Shown one piece after another: positions 12,181 through 23,695 of a stretch of DNA of 64,000 bases. The stretch is taken from NCBI GenBank assembly GCA_012064385.1, contig QRDG01000628.1, forward strand, positions 62,001-126,000, read 5' to 3'. Numbering within the stretch: position 1 is the stretch's first letter; every line of letters starts with the position of its first letter. The stretch is from Puccinellia tenuiflora (lineage: Eukaryota > Streptophyta > Magnoliopsida > Poales > Poaceae). The position numbers were made by a program, and so were the translations under genes. The notes under the pieces are model-generated. The model worked only from the letters and a program-made list of their open reading frames with translations, made no database searches and was not told the origin of the DNA.

Positions 12181-15100
12181 TGTAACATCCCAAAACTTTG
12201 GAATGTTTTAAAAATCACAAAAATTTGAAACTTTTACTATTAGATAAAGAAATGTCTCCAAAAATCAAGAAAAATACTTTGAAAAGATTATTTTGAAATC
12301 TTCAAGGGTATTTTATTTTAAATATTCCTTTACATTCTATTTCAAGTTTTGGAAATAAAATAAATTTTGAGATTTGTAAAGCCCATGTTTAAATGGGTAT
12401 TTGTTTTAAATGGTTTTCCCAAACTCTCTTTTATAAAATGATTTTAAACTAAATTATTTCTTTATTATGAAAAATGAGTAATTATTTTGAATGATATTAC
12501 TCATAATATTTTATGGTTTTTTTGGAAACAAAAGGAGTTCATAAAACTTATTCTTATAAAGCTTTCAATATGACTTTATAATTATTTAATTTCTACAAAT
12601 AATTTAGAAAATGGTTTCAAAGTATTTAAAATGGTTTTGTCAATATTTGTTTAAATTATGAAAATTGATTTCATTACTTTCTACCATGAAAAACAATACT
12701 ATTTGTTCCTGGGTTTATTTAAACCATTCTGGAAAAATATTTGAACAAGCCCATAATTAATGGGTGTTTGTATTTAAAAGGATTTATCAAATTTCTATTT
12801 AAATGAAAAGATTTGCCACAAATTATTTTATTGAGTTTATAATTGTTGGATAATAATACTCATACTATTTTTCTGGATTTTAATTGAGTTCAAAAAGAAT
12901 TTATAAAACCCTATTTATTTAAAATGACATAAACATGTCAATTATGCATTTATGTAATATTTGTTTCTATTTCAAAATAAAATATTTTGGAAAAGGTTGC
13001 CAAGTGTCCCAAAATGATTATCCTGAATTTTACAAATTCTTACAAATTTATTTCACTTGATTTGGAGTATTATTTCAAAAGTTATAAAAGAAAACAGAGA
13101 AAAGAAAAAGGAAAAAGCTTTTTTTTTTAAAAGGAAATAGACAGCACCAGCCCGAGCAGGCCCGGAATCGGCCCAGCACCATCCCGAACCGGCCTCTCTC
13201 CCTCCTCTCTATTTCTTTCTCTCTCTGACCGGCGGGACCCGCCATGACGCAAGCGCTGACGTCATCCCCATCAACCTCCTGCGCACGCAAGAAACCGGCC
13301 GAGATACGATGCCGTTCGTCGTCCAAATCCGATCGATTTTCACGGGATTTGTTTCCCTCTCTCGCGTCCTTATAAGCCCCTCGACGTCCGCGTCGTTTGC
13401 CCCTAAAAACCCTAGCCCAAGCGCCGCCAGGCTGCCCAGATTCCACCCCGCACCACCGCCATTGCCGCCGGTAAGCAGAGCTCGCCGTCGTGCACTCCGG
13501 CCATCCCCTCCTCTCTACTGCACCCCTTCGGCTTTCTCTCGCGCGTGCGCATCTTTGTGACATCGTCCGGTGATTTTTCCATCCTCAGATCGACACCCCC
13601 GTCCTCGACATCCTTCGGCCGCCGCCGAAGCCAACTCCGGTGAGCAATCGGTGGAGGAGGAGAAGTTCCCGAAGCGCACCACCTCGCCAACGTCTTCGTC
13701 TCGTCGTGCTGATCACGCAGGTGGGTTCCGCTCCGTTCTGAACGCCGTAGTTTGTCGGGAACATGAGATGCCGCCCTGTCGCCGCCGTCCGCCGCCGCCC
13801 GCCGGAAACCTAACTCCGGCCGGCACCCCCGTTTAGATCTGGACCGTTGGATCTAAATCCAACGGCTGCCTATTAATTCCTATACCGAACCGGTACCGTC
13901 CAATCAGAGCACGCCCAGTCAGCGCACAGTCAGCGCCACGTCAAGTCCAGTCAGCATCCACGTCAGCCCCATTTTCTGTAATTTCGGCCGAATTGATTTA
14001 ATTTGGCAGTTTTGCAGAAAAGCCCCCGAACCTTAAAACCTTTATATCTTTTCAACCGTTTGGCCAAATTTAATAAAATTTATATTTTTGAAAACCTCTT
14101 GACCTGTAGATTATTTTGGAACTGTTAGTTCTCTGTTTTGGCCAATTTAAAATTATTTAATTTTCAAATGTTGTATTTGATTAATTTTAACATAACTTTA
14201 TTTCTATAAGTCTAAAAATTGCAAGAAAAATAGTTTTAGAAACCTTGAGATATGTCTAATATAGTTTATCTGTTATAAAATATTTTTGGGCTTTATTTTG
14301 ATGATTTAAAAATCAGAGACTCAATTTGAGTATTTTTGTTATAGTTTAAATTCTATAAATCCTTTTAATTTGTTTTATTATTAGAAAAATACCCAAATAA
14401 TTGCTTCTGTCCAGAGAGATCAAAACCAACCCTTAGAATCTTTGAGCCACCCATAAAACCTATTCTTGACTTTAGACCATCCTTTGACCCTCAATGGAAA
14501 ACCACAAAACCTAATGCATTGATGATTCTTTTTGCATATTGAATCAAGTATTAAAACCAAGACCATCAACCTATTTACCCTTGTGTTTTATCCATGTTTG
14601 CTCTTATGTTTGTATTACTTGATTGTTGTATTGTTTGTTGATTGTTATCTGTTTGTACTGTATAGATTGAACTGAGAGATACGACTTATGTTGAAAAGAG
14701 TGTGTGAGCAACGACAAGTTTCAAAAGGCAAGTGATACTCCAGCATAAATGACCTACTATTTTACTATATTGCATTGTAGACTATTTTTCAGTAGCGTGC
14801 ATGATAGGCTGTTTTTATTAAAGTTATTATGCTATGCAAACCTATTAGGTTAGCCACATGAATTAGTTGACTAGTGACCTATATTAATTTAGTAGATTGG
14901 CTTGCTGCAAAAATGAATTGTTTTATTGTATATGAGTTAAGGAAAATCTACTAAATTAATGAATCTCCTGGGTGGATTTGGAGTTGCTCTATTGGTGGTT
15001 CAAAGTTGAGTGGCTGCTCAGGCCCAGTTCTGCGGGTACCTGAGTACGTGCACTTGTGCTCGCCACCCAGGGCCTCGAGATTTCATGTCACTCCATGTCT

Positions 15101-15995
15101 AGTATACTTCCAGTGCAGCCACTTGGTACTATGGCTCTGCCTTGACTAAGTAAGTTATAGGCCCCGATTCCGGCAGTTCTCAGCGGATGTTGTCTTGTAT
15201 GGGTCTGCCCAGAGGAATCGGGGAACATTTCCCAAAGGTCTCGTCTTCATCTTCACCTTTCCTTTTCACTTTAAGAAGGTCAAGGACAGAATGGGTTGAT
15301 GAAGTCAAGTGGTGAAAGTGTCACAAACTCTCGAGAGTAACTAAAACTAAGATCTTAGCCGTGTCCCCGGTTATGGACAATTTGAGTAACTAAACAAGGT
15401 GGTCGACAGAAGAATCTCATTCATTCCAATATCAGAATAAAAGTTGATGAGTGAACAAGGGTAGAAGAGATACTGGTTTTCATGCCATGTTTATCTCATT
15501 AATAGTTGGTTTTAAAATAAATGTTTTACAAGTATAGGACAAATATTGCTTTGCGCAAGAGCCTTTCAACTCCACCAGCCAGATATGCATGTAGATGTTA
15601 GAAGTTTTCCTTTATGAGTCCACAAGTATCATTTGCCAGATCCATTCAAATGGTTCTGACCAATTTTTGGCTGCAACGCTTTTATCGTTGCAGGTTCGTT
15701 TGACGATGAGTAAGGAACGCTATAGGTTTCGAGTCTGCAACCAACATGTCTGCCTGTGGCACATGAAGATGATGAGGACTCCATGCTATTATATGTTTTC
15801 CGCTGCTGAGTTCTGTAATATGCTAGCCTTGTGCTATGCAACGTGTAATGTTTTACTTTTCTGGATCTTCGATGTAATAGATATTTGACGCATTGGCATG
15901 ATATTACATCTTGAACTGTGGTGCTAGCTATTCGATCCAGGGACTAGCACAGAACACAGGGATCTTGGCCATTTTTAAAAGGCAAGGTCGCTACA
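12181..15995 (+). repeat. LARD-1 5' LTR
   Basis: A 3815-bp LTR. The first 950 bases are very AT-rich; 13140-13860 is GC-rich and contains the promoter. Compared by eye with the 3' LTR, I count about 14 single-base differences plus three small indels, the largest being 20 bases present only here near 13298. Confidence 0.92.
13371..13376 (+). promoter_or_regulatory. LARD-1 5' LTR TATA box
   Basis: TATAAG in a pyrimidine- and GC-rich setting, followed about 30 bases later by 'aaaaaccctagcc', a typical start region for grass LTR transcripts. The same site recurs in the 3' LTR at 20589. Confidence 0.6.
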
Positions 15996-15997
15996 GA

Positions 15998-16010
15998 TGG
16001 TATCAGAGCC
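15998..16010 (+). other. LARD-1 primer-binding site
   Basis: tggtatcagagcc, two bases after the LTR end; matches the initiator-Met tRNA primer used by most plant LTR elements. Confidence 0.9.
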
Positions 16011-16541
16011 TTGTGTTGCCTGTAGGTTCGAAACCCTAGAATTGGATTAGAAATAAGAAAGACCATAGGCATAAAGTTATTTTCTATTCATCCAAAAACT
16101 TTCCTAATATCTTCTTGTAACCTTCTCACCTAATTGCTGTCTAAGTTACCTTATCTTATTTATAGATGACCATAACTTAGAAATGTTTCTGGAGGCGTTG
16201 AAGATAAACATGACAAGTATGAGAAGCCATCAAGTGCCTTGATAGAAGACTTCAAATTAGAATTCATAACACCAGAAGTACCTTGACGAACTCGAAGAAA
16301 TAGAAGAGAATGCTGAAGCACTAAAGGAAGAGATAGACTAGACCACCATTTTACCCGAATAGCGTTATCGTAATATTGTATTGACTTACCAAATTGTGGT
16401 ATGGCAATACTATCGTGTCTATTTTGAAGTCTATTTTGAAAAACCTTGTTGTGTTTGTTTGTTATCCAAACTATAATTTCGAAAATTAAGTAGGAGGAGT
16501 TGTTTTTATCTCTATTGATTGTTTTTACTGTTGATTGATGC

Positions 16542-17708
16542 TTGCTAGATGTTGCTTGTAGGATTATTTGTCTTGATATGCGGTGTATGGGTATTAATGC
16601 TTCCCTTAGTATCTTTCTATCTCTACTCATCTCTGCTAAACCAAACCAGATGACTCGCCCACATACGAACCATGATGAAAAAGATAGCCACCTCAAGGTG
16701 CCCTATGCAGTCCAGTTGCTGGTAGCAGCTCAGACTCAGATGACTCAAGTGATGAAAGAAAGTCAAGCCAACAACCCCAAGAATGAGTTACCCATAGGAA
16801 TGCAACAAATGTTAGATAACCAGACTCAATTAGTGCAGATGATGGCTCAGTATATGGCAAGAAACAACAACAGGTTACCACAGATGGAAGATGGCCACAA
16901 AGAGTCCAAGGAGAATATTATGACAGGACCCAGAGGCTGCAAAATCTGTGGGGAGATTGATCATTCATCCAAAGAGTGTCCTGATGAGTGGCCCCATTTG
17001 TATACAAACTATCCTGATGAAGGATGTCCTATGATCCAGGTTACTTGCTTTTTGTGTGAAGGAACAAATCACATTCCGGCTCAATGCCAAATTTATCCCA
17101 TAGTGCAAGAAGTCAGTCAACAAGTCAAAGCGGGAATGCAACAAATTCTCAAGAGGTCTGTGGTAGTACAGAAACGGAAGGAGGAACTCAAGCGAGATAC
17201 TAGCCATATAACACGTTTCACATGTAGGGAAATGGGTCACTATTCATGGGATTGCCTAGAGAAGAAGGATGGTGATGGGATCAAGCCAAAACAGTATAAG
17301 AAGGGACTTGTAAACCATCACAGAACTAATGACGACCACCGTCATCACGGTATCAGCCATAGTGGTGGATTCAAATCAAGCAATGGAGGAGCCAAAGGAA
17401 AAGTACAAAATGGTCACAACAATGGAAATGGCCAGCAGTGCCACAACCATGAGACTAACAGGGACCTCAGTCAGGTGACATGTTACAAGTGCCAGGACAA
17501 GGGGCATTACGCGAATAAATGTCCGATGGAAGACAAAAACTATGCGAAATGTTTTAATTGCAAAAAAATGGGCCATTATGAAAGAGAATGCCCAGAAGAG
17601 CCCCGAGATATGTCAACAGTATTTTGCCATCGCTGCAGAGAGATAGGACACTTCACCGATGATTGCCCAAGTCGGAAGAGACGTCGTGTGAATGCCTTGC
17701 TCGACTAA
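16542..17708 (+). CDS. LARD-1 zinc-knuckle Gag-like protein
   Basis: A 388-codon ORF, the only substantial one inside LARD-1. The likely true start is the Met at 16650 (MTRPHTNHDE), since the 36 residues before it are hydrophobic and unlike Gag. Residues about 60-110 are Gln/Met-rich. Then come six zinc-knuckle positions: CKICGEIDHSSKEC, CFLCEGTNHIPAQC, a third lacking its first Cys (FTCREMGHYSWDC), CYKCQDKGHYANKC, CFNCKKMGHYEREC and CHRCREIGHFTDDC. The tail is basic (SRKRRR). Normal gypsy Gag has one knuckle, so this is an expanded nucleic-acid-binding array, probably derived from a Gag that lost its capsid region. It may bind element RNA; a function is not proven. The frame is intact, which fits recent activity. 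Confidence 0.75.
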   Translation: MLDVACRIICLDMRCMGINASLSIFLSLLISAKPNQMTRPHTNHDEKDSHLKVPYAVQLLVAAQTQMTQVMKESQANNPKNELPIGMQQMLDNQTQLVQMMAQYMARNNNRLPQMEDGHKESKENIMTGPRGCKICGEIDHSSKECPDEWPHLYTNYPDEGCPMIQVTCFLCEGTNHIPAQCQIYPIVQEVSQQVKAGMQQILKRSVVVQKRKEELKRDTSHITRFTCREMGHYSWDCLEKKDGDGIKPKQYKKGLVNHHRTNDDHRHHGISHSGGFKSSNGGAKGKVQNGHNNGNGQQCHNHETNRDLSQVTCYKCQDKGHYANKCPMEDKNYAKCFNCKKMGHYERECPEEPRDMSTVFCHRCREIGHFTDDCPSRKRRRVNALLD

Positions 17709-19403
17709 TTTTTCATTAGAACTAGAACGACACCCCGCGCGTTGCAGCGGGTCTCTCTTGAGAAATTTAATAAAATTTATGAAACTTGAAGTTGACAAAA
17801 AAATATGCAAGATTTAGTTAATCATGACAGTCAAGATGCTATAAATTTTAGACATCAAATATATGTGTGGTTTATAATTTAAAGATCGTTATGCTTTAGG
17901 GGTGTATCTAATTTATATAGATAAGATTGTATCAACAGGTTGAAGAAGCAGGTGTTGTGGATGGCTTGCATGAAAATGACATGCACATTGCCGCATAATA
18001 TTTCTAGAAACTATTTGAGAGAATACATATAAAAGAGCCCACAATTTCGACTAACAATTGTATGATTTCCAACCTGAAAATAATTGGCAAAAATTTCACG
18101 GGCAAAACTTATTCCGGTGTTCTACTTGCACATGATTTACTTGTATAACTACATAGCTCCATGGTGCGATCTTATCATTCGAACATAAAGAAAATGATGT
18201 GGACAATTTGATGGGCTAAACAAAGATGATGTGGATGCTTGCATGTAGAGATAGAAAATAATTAATAAATGTTAGTGGGGTGACATGGACAATTGATTGG
18301 CTAAAAGAGCAAGTGATGTGGACAGCTTGCATGTGAAGATAGAAAAATATTAATTGCACTTAGTGGGGTTTTGCTTTATAAGAAGTATAGATTATGTATG
18401 AGGAAATGAGCATTATGATGTAAGGGTCATGTAATGTCAAAGTAATAACCATATTATGTGAGGAGGAATGAAACTAACATCGACTATCTTATACCAAAAC
18501 TTAAACAAAACAATAGCTATTGTTGTGAAGCCTGTTCGTCATATCAGGGATGAAGACATGACACTAAAATGGACAAGCTAAGATGACATGGAAAGCGTGC
18601 TTCCCACTGAGAAGGATCACCAAAGAAGCTATAGCTTGTGAGCTAGCGTGTGCAGGAGTTTACGCAACCCAATAGTTTTAAAGGATCGATAGTTTAGTTG
18701 AGGTTGTCCTGCAGATTGGAAACTTTCTGTTAGACAAGTAAGGATGCCCGAGAGATAGACTATGTGATTTACCTATCTACATATTGAGGAAATGATACGG
18801 GTGCAGGATGGATTGATCACCATTCCTACTACTCATGTTATTTCCCTCACTATTTGGATTGATAAATCTGAGTGACATACCTATAAGAGAGATGACGTTG
18901 ATAAGCCTGATCCGTACGAGGATATATATTATAACCCTATGTGAGGCAAAAGTTGCCGAAACGTAAGATTTTCGGTGAGAACAAACCCCAGCTCTCGTGA
19001 AGAAGAAGTGATCCAACAAAGAAAGTCTTGACCTACCATGAGAGTTTCGTTAGAATTGACGCTTTGTTTGCACTGAAGGATGCCAACCTAGAGAAGAAAG
19101 ATTGCCGAAGACATCACATGGATGGAAGACATAATATGTCAAGCCATATTAAAGAAAATGGTAACCGAAGTTATCTAAAGAGACACCCACCTATGAGAGA
19201 TGGAGCACTTCATGAGTGTAAAATTTAGTTGACTCCAGTGTGACGACAAGATTCACCGGTCGACCCAGCCTCGAAGGAAGGAGTTCAAGATTACTCACAA
19301 AAGTTTCTTTTAAGGGTGGTAGCCCACCTATTTGACTGAACCCAGAGATCCCAAACCTATCTTTCTTTCTAGCCTCTCCGAATCTCGGGACGAGATTCCT
19401 TTT
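17709..19403 (+). other. LARD-1 internal non-coding region
   Basis: No coding domain was recognised. A segment from about 17725 ('ccccgcgcgttgcagcgggt') to about 18387 ('tttataagaagtatagat') has the look of a small DNA transposon: the same GC-rich start and AT-rich end are common in grass intergenic DNA. I could not define terminal repeats or a target duplication for it. Confidence 0.35.
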
Positions 19404-19416
19404 AAGGGTGGTAGTG
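19404..19416 (+). other. LARD-1 polypurine tract
   Basis: aagggtggtagtg directly before the 3' LTR; the expected plus-strand priming site. Confidence 0.7.
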
Positions 19417-22400
19417 TGTAACATCCCAAAACTTTGGAATGTTTTAAAAATCACAAAAATTTAAAACTTTTACTATTAGATAAAGAAATGTCTCCAAAAA
19501 TCAAGAAAAATACTTTGAAAAGATTATTTTGAAATCTTCAAGGGTATTTTATTTTAAATATTCCTTTACATTCTATTTCAAGTTTTGGAAATAAAATAAA
19601 ATTTTGAGATTTGTAAAGCCCATGTTTAAATGGGTATTTGTTTTAAATGGTTTTCCCAAACTCTCTTTTATAAAATGATTTTAAACTAAATTATTTTTTT
19701 ATTATGAAAAATGAGTAATTATTTTGAATGATATTACTCATAATATTTTATGGTTTTTTTGGAAACAAAAGGAGTTCATAAAACTTATTCTTATAAAGCT
19801 TTCAATATGACTTTATAATTATTTAATTTCTACAAATAATTTAGAAAATGGCTTCAAAGTATTTAAAATGGTTTTGTCAATATTTGTTTAAATTATGAAA
19901 ATTGATTTCATTACTTTCTACCATGAAAAACAATACTATTTGTTCCTGGGTTTATTTAAACCATTCTGGCAAAATATTTGAACAAGCCCATAATTAATGG
20001 GTGTTTGTATTTAAAAGGATTTATCAAATTTCTATTTAAATGAAAAGATTTGCCACAAATTATTTTATTGAGTTTATAATTGTTGGATAATAATACTCAT
20101 ACTATTTTTCTAGATTTTAATTGAGTTCAAAAAGAATTTATAAAACCCTATTTATTTAAAATGACATAAACATGTCAATTATGCATTTATGTAATATTTG
20201 TTTCTATTTCAAAATAAAATATTTTGGAAAAGGTTGCCAAGTGTCCCAAAATGATTATCCTGAATTTTACAAATTCTTACAAATTTATTTCACTTGATTT
20301 GGAGTATTATTTCAAAAGTTATAAAAGAAAACAGAGAAAAGAAAAAGGAAAAAGCTTTTTTTTTTAAAAAGGAAATAGACAGCACCAGCCCGAGCAGGCC
20401 CAGAATCGGCCCAGCACCATCCCGAACCGGCCTCTCTCCCTCCTCTCTATTTCTTTCTCTCTCTGACCGGCGGGACCCGCCATGACGCAAGCGCTGACGT
20501 CATCCCCATCAACCTCCTGCGCACGCAAGCCGTTCGTCGTCCAAATCCGATCGATTTTCACGGGATTTGTTTCCCTCTCTCGCGTCCTTATAAGCCCCTC
20601 GACGTCCGCGTCGTTTGCCCCTAAAAACCCTAGCCCAAGCGCCGCCAGGCTGCCCAGATTCCACCCCGCACCACCGCCATTGCCGCCGGTAAGCAGAGCT
20701 CGCCGTCGTGCACTCCGGCCATCCCCTCCTCTCTACTGCACCCCTTCGGCTTTCTCTCGCGCATGCGCATCTTTGTGACATCGTCCGGTGATTTTTCCAT
20801 CCTCAGATCGACACCCCCGTCCTCGACATCCTTCGGCCGCCGCCGAAGCCAACTCCGGTGAGCAATCGGTGGAGGAGGAGAAGTTCCCGAAGCGCACCAC
20901 CTCGCCAACGTCTTCGTCTCGTCGTGCTGATCACGCAGGTGGGTTCCGCTCCGTTCTGAACACCGTAGTTTGTCGGGAACATGAGATGCCGCCCTGTCGC
21001 CGCCGTCCGCCGCCGCCCGCCGGAAACCTAACTCCGGCCGGCACCCCCGTTTAGATCTGGACCGTTGGATCTAAATCCAACGGCTGCCTATTAATTCCTA
21101 TACCGAACCGGTACCGTCCAATCAGAGCACGCCCAGTCAGCGCACAGTCAGCGCCACGTCAAGTCCAGTCAGCATCCACGTCAGCCCCATTTTCTGTAAT
21201 TTCGGCCGAATTGATTTAATTTGGCAGTTTTGCAGAAAAGCCCCCGAACCTTAAAACCTTTATATCTTTTCAACCGTTTGGCCAAATTTAATAAAATTTA
21301 TATTTTTGAAAACCTCTTGACCTGTAGATTATTTTGGAACTGTTAGTTCTCTGTTTTGGTCAATTTAAAATTATTTAATTTTCAAATGTTGTATTTGATT
21401 AATTTTAACATAACTTTATTTCTATAAGTCTAAAAATTGCAAGAAAAATAGTTTTAGAAACCTTGAGATATGTCTAATATAGTTTATCTGTTATAAAATA
21501 TTTTTGGGCTTTATTTTGATGATTTAAAAATCAGAGACTCAATTTGAGTATTTTTGTTATAGTTTAAATTCTATAAATCCTTTTAATTTGTTTTATTATT
21601 AGAAAAATACCCAAATAATTGCTTATGTCCAGAGAGACCAAAACCAACCCTTAGAATCTTTGAGCCACCCATAAAACCTCTTCTTGACTTTAGACCATCC
21701 TTTGACCCTCAATGGAAAACCACAAAACCTAATGCATTGATGATTCTTTTTGCATATTGAATCAAGTATTAAAACCAAGACCATCAACCTATTTACCCTT
21801 GTGTTTTATCCATGTTTGCTCTTATGTTTGTATTACTTGATTGTTGTATTGTTTGTTGATTGTTATCTGTTTGTACTGTATAGATTGAACTGAGAGATAC
21901 GACTTATGTTGAAAAGAGTGTGTGAGCAACGACAAGTTTCAAAAGGCAAGTGATACTCCAGCATAAATGACCTACTATTTTACTATATTGCATTGTAGAC
22001 TATTTTTCAGTAGCGTGCATGATAGGCTGTTTTTATTAAAGTTATTATGCTATGCAAACCTGTTAGGTTAGCCACATGAATTAGTTGACTAGTGACCTAT
22101 ATTAATTTAGTAGATTGGCTTGCTGCAAAAATGAATTGTTTTATTGTATATGAGTTAAGGAAAATCTACTAAATTAATGAATCTCCTGGGTGGATTTGGA
22201 GTTGCTCTATTGGTGGTTCAAAGTTGAGTGGCTGCTCAGGCCCAGTTCTGCGGGTACCTGAGTACGTGCACTTGTGCTCGCCACCCAGGGCCTCGAGATT
22301 TCATGTCACTCCATGTCTAGTATACTTCCAGTGCAGCCACTTGGTACTATGGCTCTGCCTTGACTAAGTAAGTTATAGGCCCCGATTCCGGCAGTTCTCA

Positions 22401-23213
22401 GCGGATGTTGTCTTGTATGGGTCTGCCCAGAGGAATCGGGGAACATTTCCCAAAGGTCTCGTCTTCATCTTCACCTTTCCTTTTCACTTTAAGAAGGTCA
22501 AGGACAGAATGGGTTGATGAAGTCAAGTGGTGAAAGTGTCACAAACTCTCGAGAGTAACTAAAACTAAGATCTTAGCCGTGTCCCCGGTTATGGACAATT
22601 TGAGTAACTAAACAAGGTGGTCGACAGAAGAATCTCATTCATTCCAATATCAGAATAAAAGTTGATGAGTGAACAAGGGTAGAAGAGATACTGGTTTTCA
22701 TGCCATGTTTATCTCATTAATAGTTGGTTTTAAAATAAATGTTTTACAAGTATAGGACAAATATTGCTTTGCGCAAGAGCCTTTCAACTCCACCAGCCAG
22801 ATATGCATGTAGATGTTAGAAGTTTTCCTTTATGAGTCCACAAGTATCATTTGCCAGATCCATTCAAATGGTTCTGACCAATTTTTGGCTGCAACGCTTT
22901 TATCGTTGCAGGTTCGTTTGACGATGAGTAAGGAACGCTATAGGTTTCGAGTCTGCAACCAACATGTCTGCCTGTGGCACATGAAGATGATGAGGACTCC
23001 ATGCTATTATATGTTTTCCGCTGCTGAGTTCTGTAATATGCTAGCCTTGTGCTATGCAACGTGTAATGTTTTACTTTTCTGGATCTTCGATGTAATAGAT
23101 ATTTGACGCATTGGCATGATATTACATCTTGAACTGTGGTGCTATCTATTCGATCCAGGGACTAGCACAGAACACAGGGATCTTGGCCATTTTTAAAAGG
23201 CAAGGTCGCTACA
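19417..23213 (+). repeat. LARD-1 3' LTR
   Basis: A 3797-bp LTR matching the 5' copy almost base for base. It lacks a 20-base stretch present in the 5' copy near 13298. Its TATA box is at 20589-20594. ORFs at 20482-21054 and 22813-23106 are the same composition-driven ORFs seen in the 5' LTR. Confidence 0.92.
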
Positions 23214-23325
23214 TAAATGGAGGCAAGAATCATGGAGGGATGGAGAGGAAGAAAGCTCTCAAAAGGTCAACAATGGAGGAGAGAGAGAGTGCAAAGAGTT
23301 GGGTACATATTGGGGAAGAAGGCCC

Positions 23326-23333
23326 CTTAAATA
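23326..23333 (-). promoter_or_regulatory. Copia-A LTR TATA-like box
   Basis: On the minus strand CTATTTAAGGGGCC sits just downstream of the GGTACTACC repeat cluster, the position a core promoter would occupy. Confidence 0.5.
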
Positions 23334-23369
23334 GGTGCCCTAAAAGTAGCCGTTTCGGGCTGAAAACAA

Positions 23370-23695
23370 CCCACTGCAGCGGTACTACCTCCAGACTTGG
23401 CGGTACTACCTCCAGGCAGAAGCGCACGAACCCACCACAGCGGTACTACCTCCAGAGGCGGAGGTACTACCTCCAGGCAGGAGCGTACGAGCCCACAGCA
23501 GCGGTACTACCTCCATAGGTGGAGATACTACCGCTGATGTGCAACAGAGAGCCCCTATGGCGGCACCACTGGCGGTACCCACAGCAGCGGTACTACCTCC
23601 AGAGGTGGAAGTACTACCGTTGAAGTGCAACAGAGAGCCTTTGCGGCGGCAGCACTGGCGGTACTACCTCGAGAGGTGGAGGTACTACCTCCGCA
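23370..23695 (-). repeat. GGTACTACC palindrome cluster in Copia-A LTR
   Basis: About ten copies of gcggtactacctcc or close variants in 325 bases. The core GGTA-C-TACC is a palindrome around one central base. The cluster sits directly upstream of the TATA-like box in minus-strand sense. Confidence 0.8.

Larger units (their letters stand above)
12181..23213 (+). mobile_element. LARD-1, large non-autonomous LTR retrotransposon
   Basis: A complete element with a 5' LTR at 12181-15995, an internal region at 15996-19416 and a 3' LTR at 19417-23213. It is flanked by TAAAT at 12176-12180 and 23214-23218. The LTRs begin TGTAACATCCC and end GTCGCTACA. A tRNA-Met-type primer site lies at 15998-16010 and a purine tract at 19404-19416. 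There is no protease, reverse transcriptase or integrase, so this is a large retrotransposon derivative. The LTR start and the 'cgggacgagattccttttaa' sequence before the 3' LTR resemble Tekay/Del-type gypsy elements, which may supply its proteins. Confidence 0.93.

Noticed and set aside
11535..12185. 216-codon plus-strand ORF
   Set aside because: It lies on the antisense strand of the Copia-A LTR and has no recognisable domain; it ends at the LARD-1 junction.
13075..13836. Several GC-rich ORFs on both strands in the LARD-1 LTR, repeated at 20482-21054
   Set aside because: They lie in LTR leader sequence, overlap on both strands, show no domains, and are identical by virtue of being LTR copies.
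15595..15888. 97-codon ORF (repeated at 22813-23106)
   Set aside because: Inside both LARD-1 LTRs near the 3' end; no domain and no reason for translation.
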